Assembly: GCF_900100185.1 (NCBI RefSeq)
Contig: NZ_FNEN01000002.1
Span: 78,061-142,060 of the forward strand
Origin: Natribacillus halophilus
Lineage (GTDB): Bacteria; Bacillota; Bacilli; Bacillales; Marinococcaceae
Length of the DNA stretch: 64,000 bases
Direction: 5' to 3'
Each line of letters begins with the position of its first letter. Position 1 is the stretch's first letter. Positions 36,329 to 43,945 of this stretch are shown piece after piece. Position numbers and translations under genes: made by a program. The notes beneath the pieces were generated by a model, which did no database searches, had not been told where the DNA came from, and saw only the letters and a list, made by a program, of their open reading frames with translations.

Positions 36329-37462
36329 TTATATATAATCTTCATTAAACAATTGGGCAAGTTCTTTATCAGCTTCTTCAAGGTAATGACCATATAGGTT
36401 CATCGTGGTTGTAATATTTGTGTGCCCCAATCGTTTAGAAATTGTATGCATGTTTGCTCCCCTGTTGATTAAGGTTGTTGCAGATGTGTGCCTCAAATCA
36501 TGAAACCTTACTTTCTTGAAGCCGGTTCGTTGAAAAAATCTCCTTAACCACCTATCAGGCGCATTCGGGTATAAAGGCTTTCCTAAATCGCTGGAAAAAA
36601 CAAAGAAATATGTCCCGCCTTCCCACAGTTCTTGAGCATTTGCTCGATCTTCCTCTTTCTGTGTTCGATGTTTCTGTAAATCGTGCATCAATTTTTCTGG
36701 CGGTGCAACTTTCCGAATGGATTTTTTCGTTTTTGGTTCTTTTAATATATAGCCCTGCTCTTTTGTGTGGCTTAGAGAATGACGGACATGAATAATATTT
36801 TTCTCAAAATCAACATCTTTCCACTGTAAAGCTAATATTTCTCCTTTTCGCATGCCTGTCATTAATGCAACTTTGACAATCAATGCTTGTTGTTGATTTT
36901 CTTCTTTATTCAGCAAACGATATAATTCTTGTAATTCCTCGGTTGTGTACACGTCGCCTTCTTTGTAGGTGACGGAAGGACGGGATACCTTCTCTACCGG
37001 GTTCTTTTTTGTGGTTTCATTTCTGACCGCAAGTTTGAAAATGCTGTTGAGAATGTTGTAATGTCTAATTAAAGTAGAGGATGATAGATTCCTCTCCTCC
37101 AGTTTTTCTAAATAAGCGTTGATCTGAACATGGTCAATGTCTTGGATTTTCATATGTGAAAAAACAGGTAGTAACCATTTATGAATGGTGTAATCATAGG
37201 TTTCCAATGTTTTAGGCGCGACCTGTTTAGCCATATCTTTCCGCCATATTTTGATGTAATCACCAAACTTAGTTTTTGATGGGGCGACATATTCTCCAGC
37301 CTCAATTTCAGTAATAAATTCAGCAAGTTTGATTTCAGCTTCTGAATCGTTTTTTGCTTTAACAGTACGTGTTTTCCTAATTCGTTTACCATCTGTATCA
37401 TACCCGATGTGGTAGGTGAGCAGATACGAATGGTCGCCTCTTTTCTGATAACTACCCGCCAT
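36329..37462 (-). CDS. int: Tyrosine-type site-specific integrase
   Basis: 377 aa, Tn916/ICEBs1-like phage integrase family. N-terminal arm-binding domain (about 1-60, GSYQKRGDHSYLLTYHIGYD), SAM-like core-binding domain (about 65-160), and catalytic domain with Arg in MTGMRKGEIL, HDLRHTSATT, GHTNITTTMNLY and the nucleophile Tyr in YGHYLEEA. GGAGG precedes ATG. It should recombine the 47-bp core in tRNA-Thr; the TTGACCA repeats near both ends are possible sites for its N-terminal domain. The only integrase in the window. Confidence 0.93.
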   Translation of the reverse strand: MAGSYQKRGDHSYLLTYHIGYDTDGKRIRKTRTVKAKNDSEAEIKLAEFITEIEAGEYVAPSKTKFGDYIKIWRKDMAKQVAPKTLETYDYTIHKWLLPVFSHMKIQDIDHVQINAYLEKLEERNLSSSTLIRHYNILNSIFKLAVRNETTKKNPVEKVSRPSVTYKEGDVYTTEELQELYRLLNKEENQQQALIVKVALMTGMRKGEILALQWKDVDFEKNIIHVRHSLSHTKEQGYILKEPKTKKSIRKVAPPEKLMHDLQKHRTQKEEDRANAQELWEGGTYFFVFSSDLGKPLYPNAPDRWLRRFFQRTGFKKVRFHDLRHTSATTLINRGANMHTISKRLGHTNITTTMNLYGHYLEEADKELAQLFNEDYI

Positions 37463-37530
37463 TTTATTTTCCTCCTTTTTGCATCATTAATCTCTAACGC
37501 ACAATAGCCGAATCATGTCCATTTAAAGGA

Positions 37531-38124
37531 CTAAAGTTTATTTTGAAGGCTTTTATGAAGAGGTACATCTAAGGATTTTTCCGAAACCCATTGAATGAGA
37601 AATTTCTCTAACTGGTCTAAAAGGTAACGTTGAACAGCCAAAGGATAGGCTTCTTCAAAGGGTAAACCATGATCTGCCCCAATGGTTAATTTTTCTAATA
37701 TTTTTTCTTTACCTTTTGTTGTTAAAGTGACCGTTGGAAATACGGTCATTTGAAATTGATCTGGTTTTCCTTTGTAAGAGGTATCTACTTGTATATCTAA
37801 TTCTGTATCTATGACTTCGACGTCTATGCGTTCCTCATCTTCTTCCTCTTCCATTTCCTGTGGCTCATGAAACTCTGACCAGTCTTTCTTTCTTCCCCTA
37901 ACATCAAAAGACACTTCAAAATCATAATACGTGAAAATATCCCCAGGTTGGCATCGTAATAACTGACACAACTGTTTTAAGGTTTCATAATGAACCCCCT
38001 CTCCGTAATTGTTAACAAGATAGGAAATCGTCGTTCGTGAAAGCGTCGTTTCTTCTTTGATTTTTTGGATATTCAAATCCCTCTCTGCCATTAATACTTT
38101 CAAGTTACTGTAAATGAAGCCCAT
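37531..38124 (-). CDS. XRE-family regulator with acidic C-terminal domain
   Basis: 197 aa. An N-terminal helix-turn-helix (LNIQKIKEETTLSRTTISYL, about 17-36) ends with the CQPGDIFTYYDF typical of Cro/CI-type repressors. An acidic linker (MEEEEDEERIDVEVID) leads to a C-terminal domain I do not recognise. It is divergent from the excisionase-Rep genes with 220 bp between, the arrangement of an element's master repressor. It probably keeps excision and replication genes off. Confidence 0.82.
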   Translation of the reverse strand: MGFIYSNLKVLMAERDLNIQKIKEETTLSRTTISYLVNNYGEGVHYETLKQLCQLLRCQPGDIFTYYDFEVSFDVRGRKKDWSEFHEPQEMEEEEDEERIDVEVIDTELDIQVDTSYKGKPDQFQMTVFPTVTLTTKGKEKILEKLTIGADHGLPFEEAYPLAVQRYLLDQLEKFLIQWVSEKSLDVPLHKSLQNKL

Positions 38125-38346
38125 GATATCCCTCTTTTTTTATTGTTGTTTTCTATAATATCACACCGCAGATAAAATGACCAGTTTAGAAGTCAATATG
38201 ATATTATACTTTGATTCAAATAAATGATACTCAAATTTTATTGACACAAAAGAAATGATTGTGTAAGATGGAGACAGATAAGATATTTAGGCAGTAGTCT
38301 GATTAATATGATCTTAATAATGATCATTTAGAAAGGAGGGGCTAAC

Positions 38347-38571
38347 GTGAGTGTAGACAGGCAAACGTTAACAGCTAAAGAGGTTTCGGAATATATAGGT
38401 GTCTCTATAGATATGATTTATAAAATGGTTCGAGAAAACTCTATCCCATATATTCCTGTAGGGAATCGAAAACTTTTTCGCCGTGAGTCCATTGATCAGT
38501 GGTTAATGGAAAAAGAAGCAACGGTAACGGATACAAAAGAAACGTCAGAAATCAACTTGTCCATTTTTTAA
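38347..38571 (+). CDS. Excisionase-like helix-turn-helix protein
   Basis: 74 aa, HTH_17/excisionase family: LTAKEVSEYIGVSIDMIYKM at the N-terminus and IPYIPVGNRKLFRRESIDQW. GTG start with a strong GAAAGGAGG site. Tn916 Xis and similar proteins bend DNA and steer integrase to excision; small HTH proteins ahead of Rep also act as regulators. Read away from the XRE repressor. Confidence 0.8.
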   Translation: MSVDRQTLTAKEVSEYIGVSIDMIYKMVRENSIPYIPVGNRKLFRRESIDQWLMEKEATVTDTKETSEINLSIF

Positions 38572-38646
38572 CCATTTGGATTTGTCAGGTAAGAACGATA
38601 GTCAAAAATGGGCAGTAGCTAACAGCATAAGTATATGATTAAAAGG

Positions 38647-38779
38647 CTCGTCAGCAGTGAAAGGAGCGTCAGCGGCGGCAGCCGCCAGCGGCAGCGTAGC
38701 GAGTTTCACTGCTGACGAGGGGTTGGAGTGAGTGCAACGAACGGAAACCCTAGACCGGCCCTTTCTAATGAGGCCGGTC
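38647..38779 (+). other. Candidate double-strand origin/oriT of the element
   Basis: Two hairpins lie between the excisionase and Rep genes. The first is a perfect 16-bp repeat CTCGTCAGCAGTGAAA / TTTCACTGCTGACGAG enclosing GC-rich GCGGCGGCAGCCGCC. The second is GACCGGCC, loop CTTTCTAATGA, GGCCGGTC (38753-38779). The second matches the pT181-type nick hairpin (stem CCGG, loop with TCT-AAT), and the gene that follows is of the Rep_trans family that cuts such sites. Confidence 0.6.
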
Positions 38780-38839
38780 GAGCAGACCATGATTATATAT
38801 ACACAGGATAGAACATTGTAAAAAATGGGAGGTTGGATG

Positions 38840-39898
38840 ATGAGTGAAGATCAAGAAAAAAGTTTAGATTGTTTGATGGACTGGGTAACCGTTACATTCA
38901 AGACAAATGATATAGATAAAATTTTGCGAGATATTCTTTGCGTGAGCGACGCTTTGGAGATGATGAGCGAAGAAATAGAGGAGGGGAACGGAATTTTGGG
39001 ATATGAACACAAAATGACATTCTTTGGTATACAAATCGATTATACGGTAACAAAAACCGAGAAATTAAATCAAGGCAGTATGCTAACAATGTCAGGCCAA
39101 GCATGTCGTACATTTGCTTCTATATTGTATGCGCAAAAAAGGACATGGTTTAGTTTTTTCCAAGATTGTATAAAGAGCGGGGGTAATTTTACACGATTAG
39201 ACTTAGCCATTGATGATAGAAATAGCGAACCATATTTCTATATTTCCGAAATAGAAGAAAAAGCACATCTACAAGAGCATGATACCCCTTTAAAGCAATG
39301 GCAGACGATTGGAATGTTAAACACGTATGATGATCATGAAGAACATGGAAAGACAGTCGTGTACGGTGGACGTACATCTGATGTCCGCATAAAATTCTAT
39401 GAAAAAAATCATGAACAGGCGAGTCAATGGGGGAAGCCTGCTCATGAATACGGCATATGGAACCGAACAGAAATAAGATTGAGACATGAAAAAGCAAAAA
39501 AAGCGGTGACTGAACTGATAAGACACCAAGACAATACAGCTTTCACAAAATCTCTATTACATTATTATATACGCTTTATTGATAGAAAGGAAGAGCTGGC
39601 CGCGAAGGATTGCCCTACAAGTCCATTTTGGACGGCTTTTTTAGGTGATGTTAGCACCATTGACTTATCCACGGAACGGGAATCAGAGTCTTTTGAACGG
39701 AAATTGAGGTGGTTCGTCAACCAGTGTGCACAAGCATTTAGGTTGATTTATGAAATAGATGAGAAAGAAGGAACATCAAGATTGAACTATATACTAGAGA
39801 ATACTGAATTAGATCGAAAGCACCGAAAGATTAAGAGGGATTATTTAAGAAATCTCCATAATGACCATATAGCTAAGGAAATGGAATCATTAGATTAG
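38840..39898 (+). CDS. Rolling-circle replication initiator/relaxase (Rep_trans)
   Basis: About 352 aa, Rep_trans family (PF02486), as NicK of ICEBs1 and Orf20 of Tn916. Landmarks: LDCLMDWVTVTFK at the start, FFQDCIKSGGNFTRLDLAIDD and RIKFYEKNHEQ. I chose ATG 38840, seven bases after GGGAGG; starts at 38825 or 38837 are possible. It should nick the hairpin just upstream and allow plasmid-like replication of the excised element and transfer through a host conjugation system. Confidence 0.88.
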   Translation: MSEDQEKSLDCLMDWVTVTFKTNDIDKILRDILCVSDALEMMSEEIEEGNGILGYEHKMTFFGIQIDYTVTKTEKLNQGSMLTMSGQACRTFASILYAQKRTWFSFFQDCIKSGGNFTRLDLAIDDRNSEPYFYISEIEEKAHLQEHDTPLKQWQTIGMLNTYDDHEEHGKTVVYGGRTSDVRIKFYEKNHEQASQWGKPAHEYGIWNRTEIRLRHEKAKKAVTELIRHQDNTAFTKSLLHYYIRFIDRKEELAAKDCPTSPFWTAFLGDVSTIDLSTERESESFERKLRWFVNQCAQAFRLIYEIDEKEGTSRLNYILENTELDRKHRKIKRDYLRNLHNDHIAKEMESLD

Positions 39899-40098
39899 CA
39901 ATCATAGAAACAACGATATGCAAAGAAGTAACGTACACTCGGGTTTCTTAATAAATGGAGTATGGTAAGATGATGGTACAATTACTATAAACGCTGGGTT
40001 AAAATCATAATCAAAAAATGAAGATTGGCGTAAAGCTTTGTAATATATGAAATATAAAATGGTTTTTATATCCCCTACATGATGAAAGGAAGCACCAT

Positions 40099-40572
40099 AT
40101 GGTTTTAGTTCACGACAAGTTACAATCAGAAAGCTATGAAGGTTATTTCCTATCCCTCGGTTTATCAGACTTAAATAAAGTCCAAAATAAAGATAATTTT
40201 CCTACCTTCGATTGGCGATCTGAAATCCTTAATTCTGAACGTTATTGTTATAAACTCGTTGTAGAAGGAAATAATGATATACAAGCTCTTGTTTCCTACT
40301 CCATGGATGAGGGATTCTTAACTATTCATTACTTGGAGAAAAACAACATGAATACGCATCCTATTGCATTAAGCATTACAGGTCCCGTTCTGTCCTTTGT
40401 TTCTCATGAAAGTGAGTATTTAGGTAACGAAGGATTTGTTGTCATCTTAATCAAGAAGTCTCCCCGTATTATCCGACATTATGAACGATATGGAGCGTTA
40501 TATATTGGAAAAAACCGTATGATTATTGATGATGTTGCTGCGAAGGAACTCATTGCGTTATACTATGGTTAA
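40099..40572 (+). CDS. Hypothetical protein, GNAT-like
   Basis: 157 aa. Strands around IQALVSYSMDEGFLTIHYLE and the ending RHYERYGALYIGKNRMI recall the GNAT acetyltransferase fold, including the K-Y-G near the C-terminus, but the acetyl-CoA loop is not clear. AAAGGAAG precedes ATG. Fifteen bases before the next small gene, so co-transcribed. Probably accessory cargo of the element. Confidence 0.6.
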   Translation: MVLVHDKLQSESYEGYFLSLGLSDLNKVQNKDNFPTFDWRSEILNSERYCYKLVVEGNNDIQALVSYSMDEGFLTIHYLEKNNMNTHPIALSITGPVLSFVSHESEYLGNEGFVVILIKKSPRIIRHYERYGALYIGKNRMIIDDVAAKELIALYYG

Positions 40573-40586
40573 GGAGAGTGATCGGG

Positions 40587-40790
40587 ATGAGAAGAGTAAA
40601 ACATCCAACATTAGACTCAAAGAAAGAACGTCGATCCATGGCTCCTGTTGATCCTGATGAACAGTATATTGACGAACACCACAAAGGCGCTTACGCATTT
40701 GGTTATGAAAAAGACACAGAAAAAGAGCGTGAACTCACACGAGACCTCGTTCGAAAGTATAAAGAAAAACGTTCGAAGTCCTCGGATTAA
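40587..40790 (+). CDS. Small charged hypothetical protein
   Basis: 67 aa from ATG 40587, with AAGGAGA ahead; a GTG at 40578 is too close to that site. Rich in Lys, Arg, Glu and Asp with PVDPDEQYIDEHHKGAYAFG. No family recognised. Its last codons form part of the terminator stem. Forms a two-gene unit with the GNAT-like gene. Confidence 0.6.
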   Translation: MRRVKHPTLDSKKERRSMAPVDPDEQYIDEHHKGAYAFGYEKDTEKERELTRDLVRKYKEKRSKSSD

Positions 40791-40805
40791 CCGAGGGCTT
40801 TTTTT
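40780..40805 (+). terminator. Terminator of the GNAT-like unit
   Basis: CCTCGG, loop ATTAA, CCGAGG followed by GC and a run of seven T. The stop codon lies inside the loop. Confidence 0.9.
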
Positions 40806-40954
40806 GTAGCCGTGATGTCATAATGTAATTAAGAACCTTTAGCGATTCAATGGGTTACACCCATGACTGCACTTAATGGCCTATTACATGGCGAAGACAC
40901 TAACTGTTCGAGGCTCTCCCACATCGCCTTACTGGAAGCCACCCGAAGGGCTTG

Positions 40955-41128
40955 CCTTTGACAGCTGTGCCCGCATCCGCGATTCGCCGGAAGGGGATGG
41001 GGCCACACCGCCGAATCGTGTGAAGCGGTGGGTTCGTGATAAACTTCGCATGCGGCTGATGACTCTTTGAGCTTTTTTCTCCCAGCCGCCATCAGATGCA
41101 CACCACGAACCCAAACAGCTGTCAAAGG
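40955..41128 (+). other. Large nested hairpin, candidate single-strand origin
   Basis: Three inverted repeats are nested: CCTTTGACAGCTGT (40955) with ACAGCTGTCAAAGG (41115), TGGGTTCGTG (41029) with CACGAACCCA (41104), and inner GCGGCTG with CAGCCGC. A side hairpin GATTCG / CGAATC sits in the left arm. Such a folded region downstream of a rolling-circle rep gene fits a lagging-strand (sso) origin. Short open frames in it are by-products of the symmetry. Confidence 0.5.
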
Positions 41129-41342
41129 TGGCGGATATGGCTAGACGATCAGGAGGAACCAATGTGTATGATGATCTGAGCTTTATGCCCGCTTTCTTGA
41201 CAAAAGTCCGTTAGTGGCTCAACAAAACCCACACTAGCTCTAACAATATTCAGCCCATTCTTTTTGTGTGGTAGAGGGTCTCCGCAACGAGTGATACATT
41301 CCCTTGCAAAAGGGGTTTTTCAACATTTTATCTTGTTGACTT

Positions 41343-41363
41343 CTGTTGACCAGTTGTTGACCA
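41343..41363 (+). repeat. Right inner 21-bp repeat, candidate integrase arm site
   Basis: Identical to 25172-25192 and containing TTGACCAGTTGTTGACCA. It lies 112 bp inside the right attachment core. Same orientation as the left copy. Between it and the core, CCTGATACATCAGG forms a small hairpin. Confidence 0.6.
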
Positions 41364-41475
41364 AATTTAGCATATAACATCAAAAACCATCTTGTGAAAA
41401 AAATTAAACAAATAAAAACCCTGATACATCAGGTTTTCAAGGCTCAATCCAATTGAGAATATTATATATGCAGAA

Positions 41476-41522
41476 ATGGTAAGGATGAGGTCGCCGGTTC
41501 GAGTCCGGCAGGAAGCTCCAGC
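41476..41522 (+). other. Right attachment site: duplicated 3' part of tRNA-Thr
   Basis: 47 bp identical to the 3' half of tRNA-Thr at 25062-25108. The acceptor and D-arm half is missing, so this is not a tRNA gene. It marks the right end of the 16.4-kb element and the left end of whatever follows. Confidence 0.88.
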
Positions 41523-41604
41523 GAAAATACTTACATGATGCGGGTCCCGGCAATTACCGAAGCTCGCTTTTCAATTACGGATGAGGTCTTTTGGCGCAAA
41601 TTTG

Positions 41605-41632
41605 GCACCTTTACTTAACTAAAGTGCTTTTT
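41605..41632 (+). terminator. Possible terminator right of attR
   Basis: GCACCTTTA and TAAAGTGC pair with one bulged base and are followed by TTTTTAT. It may belong to sequence downstream of the original tRNA transcript or to the next element's end. Confidence 0.45.
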
Positions 41633-41736
41633 ATAATTTTTTAAACATGACAGTGGCCGCAATCTTTATTGTTTGCGAATGTTCGAGCAAAATAGATGGC
41701 CAGAAACCATATCGTTTAATCGGTTCCACATTTTAT

Positions 41737-41765
41737 TTGCCATCAGCAAGATGTTATTGTATACT
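41737..41765 (+). promoter_or_regulatory. SigmaA promoter of the antitoxin RNA
   Basis: TTGCCA, 17-base spacer, TATACT. Start expected near 41772. No protein gene follows on this strand; the transcript runs antisense to the 3' side of the toxin transcript. Confidence 0.7.
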
Positions 41766-41771
41766 ATGGTT

Positions 41772-41921
41772 AGAAAAGGCATATATTTAAAAAGACCGTG
41801 GTGTGATTGCACCAACGGTCTCCCAATAGAACAACTCCTACCAAGGGATTTGTTCACCTAATAATCAGATGAAGTAGCCACCCTTTTGGATTGCAGCCCA
41901 GGGGTGGTTACTTCTTTTTTT
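41772..41921 (+). ncRNA. Antisense antitoxin RNA (RatA-like)
   Basis: Predicted RNA of about 150 nt from the promoter at 41737 to a strong terminator: AAGTAGCCACCC / GGGTGGTTACTT with T-run at 41914-41920. It overlaps the last bases of the toxin frame and all of its 3' untranslated region, as RatA overlaps txpA in B. subtilis. Pairing would block translation or trigger RNase III decay of the toxin mRNA. Confidence 0.65.
41789..41821 (-). terminator. Terminator of the toxin mRNA
   Basis: On the minus strand AGACCGT..GGTGCAATCACACC..ACGGTCT is followed by TTTTTAAAT. It ends the toxin transcript about 87 bases past its stop, leaving over 100 bases of overlap with the antisense RNA. Confidence 0.7.
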
Positions 41922-42000
41922 GATCGTCATGTTTCATCATCAAGACCACCAACGTGGCTACGGCCACACATAGCATGGCCGTTTCATAAGTGATTACCAT
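41908..42000 (-). CDS. Type I toxin, 30-aa membrane peptide (TxpA/holin-like family)
   Basis: Thirty residues: MVITYETAMLCVAVATLVVL followed by MMKHDDQKKK. One hydrophobic helix and a charged tail match the small toxins TxpA, BsrG and putative holin-like toxins of Bacillota, which damage the membrane or cell envelope. GGGAGGTGAACAGTC precedes the ATG. The frame is below usual size cut-offs. The convergent antisense RNA, two terminators and a leader that can mask the ribosome site all fit a type I toxin-antitoxin pair. It lies at the junction between attR and the conjugation module and may stabilise the element. Confidence 0.8.
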   Translation of the reverse strand: MVITYETAMLCVAVATLVVLMMKHDDQKKK

Positions 42001-42004
42001 GACT

Positions 42005-42106
42005 GTTCACCTCCCTTCTCCCTCAAGAAAAAGGGCGCCAATTGGCACGAAGGTTGACAAGGTGAACGTCCACCCCTGGACAGTTGTTTATTGTTTCTCT
42101 AGTATA
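42005..42106 (-). promoter_or_regulatory. Toxin promoter and self-masking leader
   Basis: An extended -10 element TGGTATACT lies at 42101-42109, with a poor -35. In the roughly 90-base leader, GTTCACCT (42067-42060) is an exact complement of AGGTGAAC (42012-42005), which contains the ribosome site, so the full-length mRNA should be poorly translated until refolded or trimmed. Confidence 0.6.
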
Positions 42107-42144
42107 CCATACTTTGAAGGACTCGCCTCCCCCATAGGAGAAAA

Positions 42145-42825
42145 TCAGGAAGCATTTAATGGTTCCGTATGCCGACAATTCGGAAATGAAGAACATCCAA
42201 AAGATCGTCTCGTATTCTCCTGATGACTTCGCACCACTAAAGGTGAGCCACACAAGGGACAATTGCGTCGCGCTGGCTCTACATTTTCATACACCTTTTG
42301 AGCCGTCATTTCCGGGTTCACATTCACGATAAATTGCTGCAGGCGCCATCGATCTAACAGATGAACACCACAAGCCTGGGCGAGTTTACAGGCCGAAGCC
42401 GTATAAAAGCTGTTTGTGACCACCCAGGCTTCCTGGGCTTGGTAAAAAGGAATTGCCGCAAATACTTGCTGAATAGCCTGGATTCCCACCCTTTGCTTAT
42501 ACCCGTATCGCTTCGCCTGCACAACGATCTTTTTTTCCTTTTCCATCACCAAATCAGCCCCGAAATCATTGGAACGTTTCGTTTCTTTCACGGATCGATA
42601 GCCCAATTCTTTAAACAGTTGGACTAGAAAAAATTCAAATTGATGGCCATCCATTTGATCGATCGAACGAATGCCACTTTGAATGACTCGTTGGAACGCT
42701 TGTTTCTCTCGATGACGCTTCATCCATTTTCTCATCAACCAAACAAAACCAACAATTACCGGTGGGAAGGTGAAAAGAAAAAACACTATAAGAAAAATGC
42801 TGACGATCGTACCCTCGTCTATCAT
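42145..42825 (-). CDS. Membrane-anchored Mrr-like endonuclease with zinc finger
   Basis: 226 aa. One N-terminal membrane helix (about 7-30), then a Mrr-type nuclease domain: GHQFEFFLVQLFKELGY, catalytic Asp in DFGADLV and Q-x-K in IVVQAKRYG, then VVTNSFYTASACKLA. The C-terminus is a topoisomerase-type C4 zinc finger: CPLCGSPLVVR and CSSFPNC. Q in place of the usual E of E-x-K is known in Mrr relatives. It is last in the conjugation module, 60 bp after the toprim gene. It may cut modified DNA at the membrane or be an element-defence function. Confidence 0.85.
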   Translation of the reverse strand: MIDEGTIVSIFLIVFFLFTFPPVIVGFVWLMRKWMKRHREKQAFQRVIQSGIRSIDQMDGHQFEFFLVQLFKELGYRSVKETKRSNDFGADLVMEKEKKIVVQAKRYGYKQRVGIQAIQQVFAAIPFYQAQEAWVVTNSFYTASACKLAQACGVHLLDRWRLQQFIVNVNPEMTAQKVYENVEPARRNCPLCGSPLVVRSHQENTRRSFGCSSFPNCRHTEPLNAS

Positions 42826-42885
42826 TCTTCACACTCCTCGTCCAACAAAAATACACGGGCCGAAACCCGTGCGTAAAGGTTTCCA

Positions 42886-43866
42886 TTATCGTTCCGGTTC
42901 CGTATCCTTGGCTGGAGAGGGTTGGGATTCTTTCGCTCGCGGCTGTTCTACGACCACATTCTTTTTTAATTGTTCATTCCAATCCTTTTCCTTTGGCAAA
43001 TCAACGTTCCCAACCCGTTCCCCGTCTTGATTTACATAGTTTTGCAACACATCTTTTAGGCCATAGGCGAAATCACGACCAGACGGATCATTGTCCACGG
43101 CAATGATCACTTGTTTCGGTGGATAGCCTTCCCTATTCATCCGGTTCATTTCTGCGCTAACAGTGTGTCGTTTCAAACCAGACATTGAAAGCATACGTGC
43201 ATTTTGTATATCCTCCTTCTTTTCACTCCAATAAGACAACGCATCGACGGCACTTTCAAACACATAGAGCGTTTCCGGCTTTCCAATATCAAAAGAGAAA
43301 CCAGCGTTCCCTGGGCTGTTTTTGTCAATGCCTTTAAACCAATCACCAGTACGAGCCATCGGTTGCGTGCCTTGTCGATCCGCCCCCACGACCTCGCCCT
43401 GCTGTTTCCACTTATAAACGACATTGCCCCGTTTGTCTTGCGCCACATAATCCCTGCGCTCCAACCAATTCACGACTTTAGGGTGAATTTTGCGATCCTG
43501 GGTTAAATACTGATGCATGCGCGTCGTATCGCTCACCTCATAGTGGCTAGGATATCGGTAGGGTTCGGACGGTGTCTTGGCTGATGGCGGCCGTTCCTTT
43601 TCCTTAAAGGAGCCATTTGCAATATCTTTCACAACTTCCGGAAAAGACATCCCATAGTACATTTGCGCAAAGTTGATCACGCCAGCACCTTTTTCCCCTC
43701 GCGAGTTCCACGCATACATTTGATCACGAATAATCAAGCTGTCATGTTCCGTGTGCCGGTAGTAACGCCCTTCTTTTTTAAAGGTTTCTCCCTTCGCCTC
43801 AAGATAATCCAGCAGATCGACACGCTTAGCTCGTTCCACTTGCTCCGTACGGACACGGTTCACCAT
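42886..43866 (-). CDS. DUF3991/toprim domain protein, primase-like
   Basis: 326 aa from ATG 43866, which follows AAAGGAGGG; an earlier start at 43890 lies before that site. N-terminal zinc-free primase-like segment (YYRHTEHDSLIIRDQMYAW), DUF3991, and a toprim fold with the catalytic Glu in YVFESAVDALS and D-x-D in IIAVDNDPSGRDFA. Such proteins are found on Gram-positive plasmids and ICEs and probably prime or process transferred DNA. The C-terminal tail is disordered and proline-rich. Confidence 0.85.
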   Translation of the reverse strand: MVNRVRTEQVERAKRVDLLDYLEAKGETFKKEGRYYRHTEHDSLIIRDQMYAWNSRGEKGAGVINFAQMYYGMSFPEVVKDIANGSFKEKERPPSAKTPSEPYRYPSHYEVSDTTRMHQYLTQDRKIHPKVVNWLERRDYVAQDKRGNVVYKWKQQGEVVGADRQGTQPMARTGDWFKGIDKNSPGNAGFSFDIGKPETLYVFESAVDALSYWSEKKEDIQNARMLSMSGLKRHTVSAEMNRMNREGYPPKQVIIAVDNDPSGRDFAYGLKDVLQNYVNQDGERVGNVDLPKEKDWNEQLKKNVVVEQPRAKESQPSPAKDTEPER

Positions 43867-43945
43867 GCCGTACTCCCTCCTTTCATTCATGGTTGATATA
43901 ATGAAAAAACCACAGGGATTATTGAACCCCTATGGTTCTGATACA

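Noticed and set aside
40847-41162. Three overlapping small frames on both strands
   Set aside because: They lie on the large nested hairpin; symmetry and GC content explain them.
41476-41522. A second tRNA-Thr gene
   Set aside because: Only the 3' half from the anticodon loop is present; the acceptor and D-arm halves are missing.
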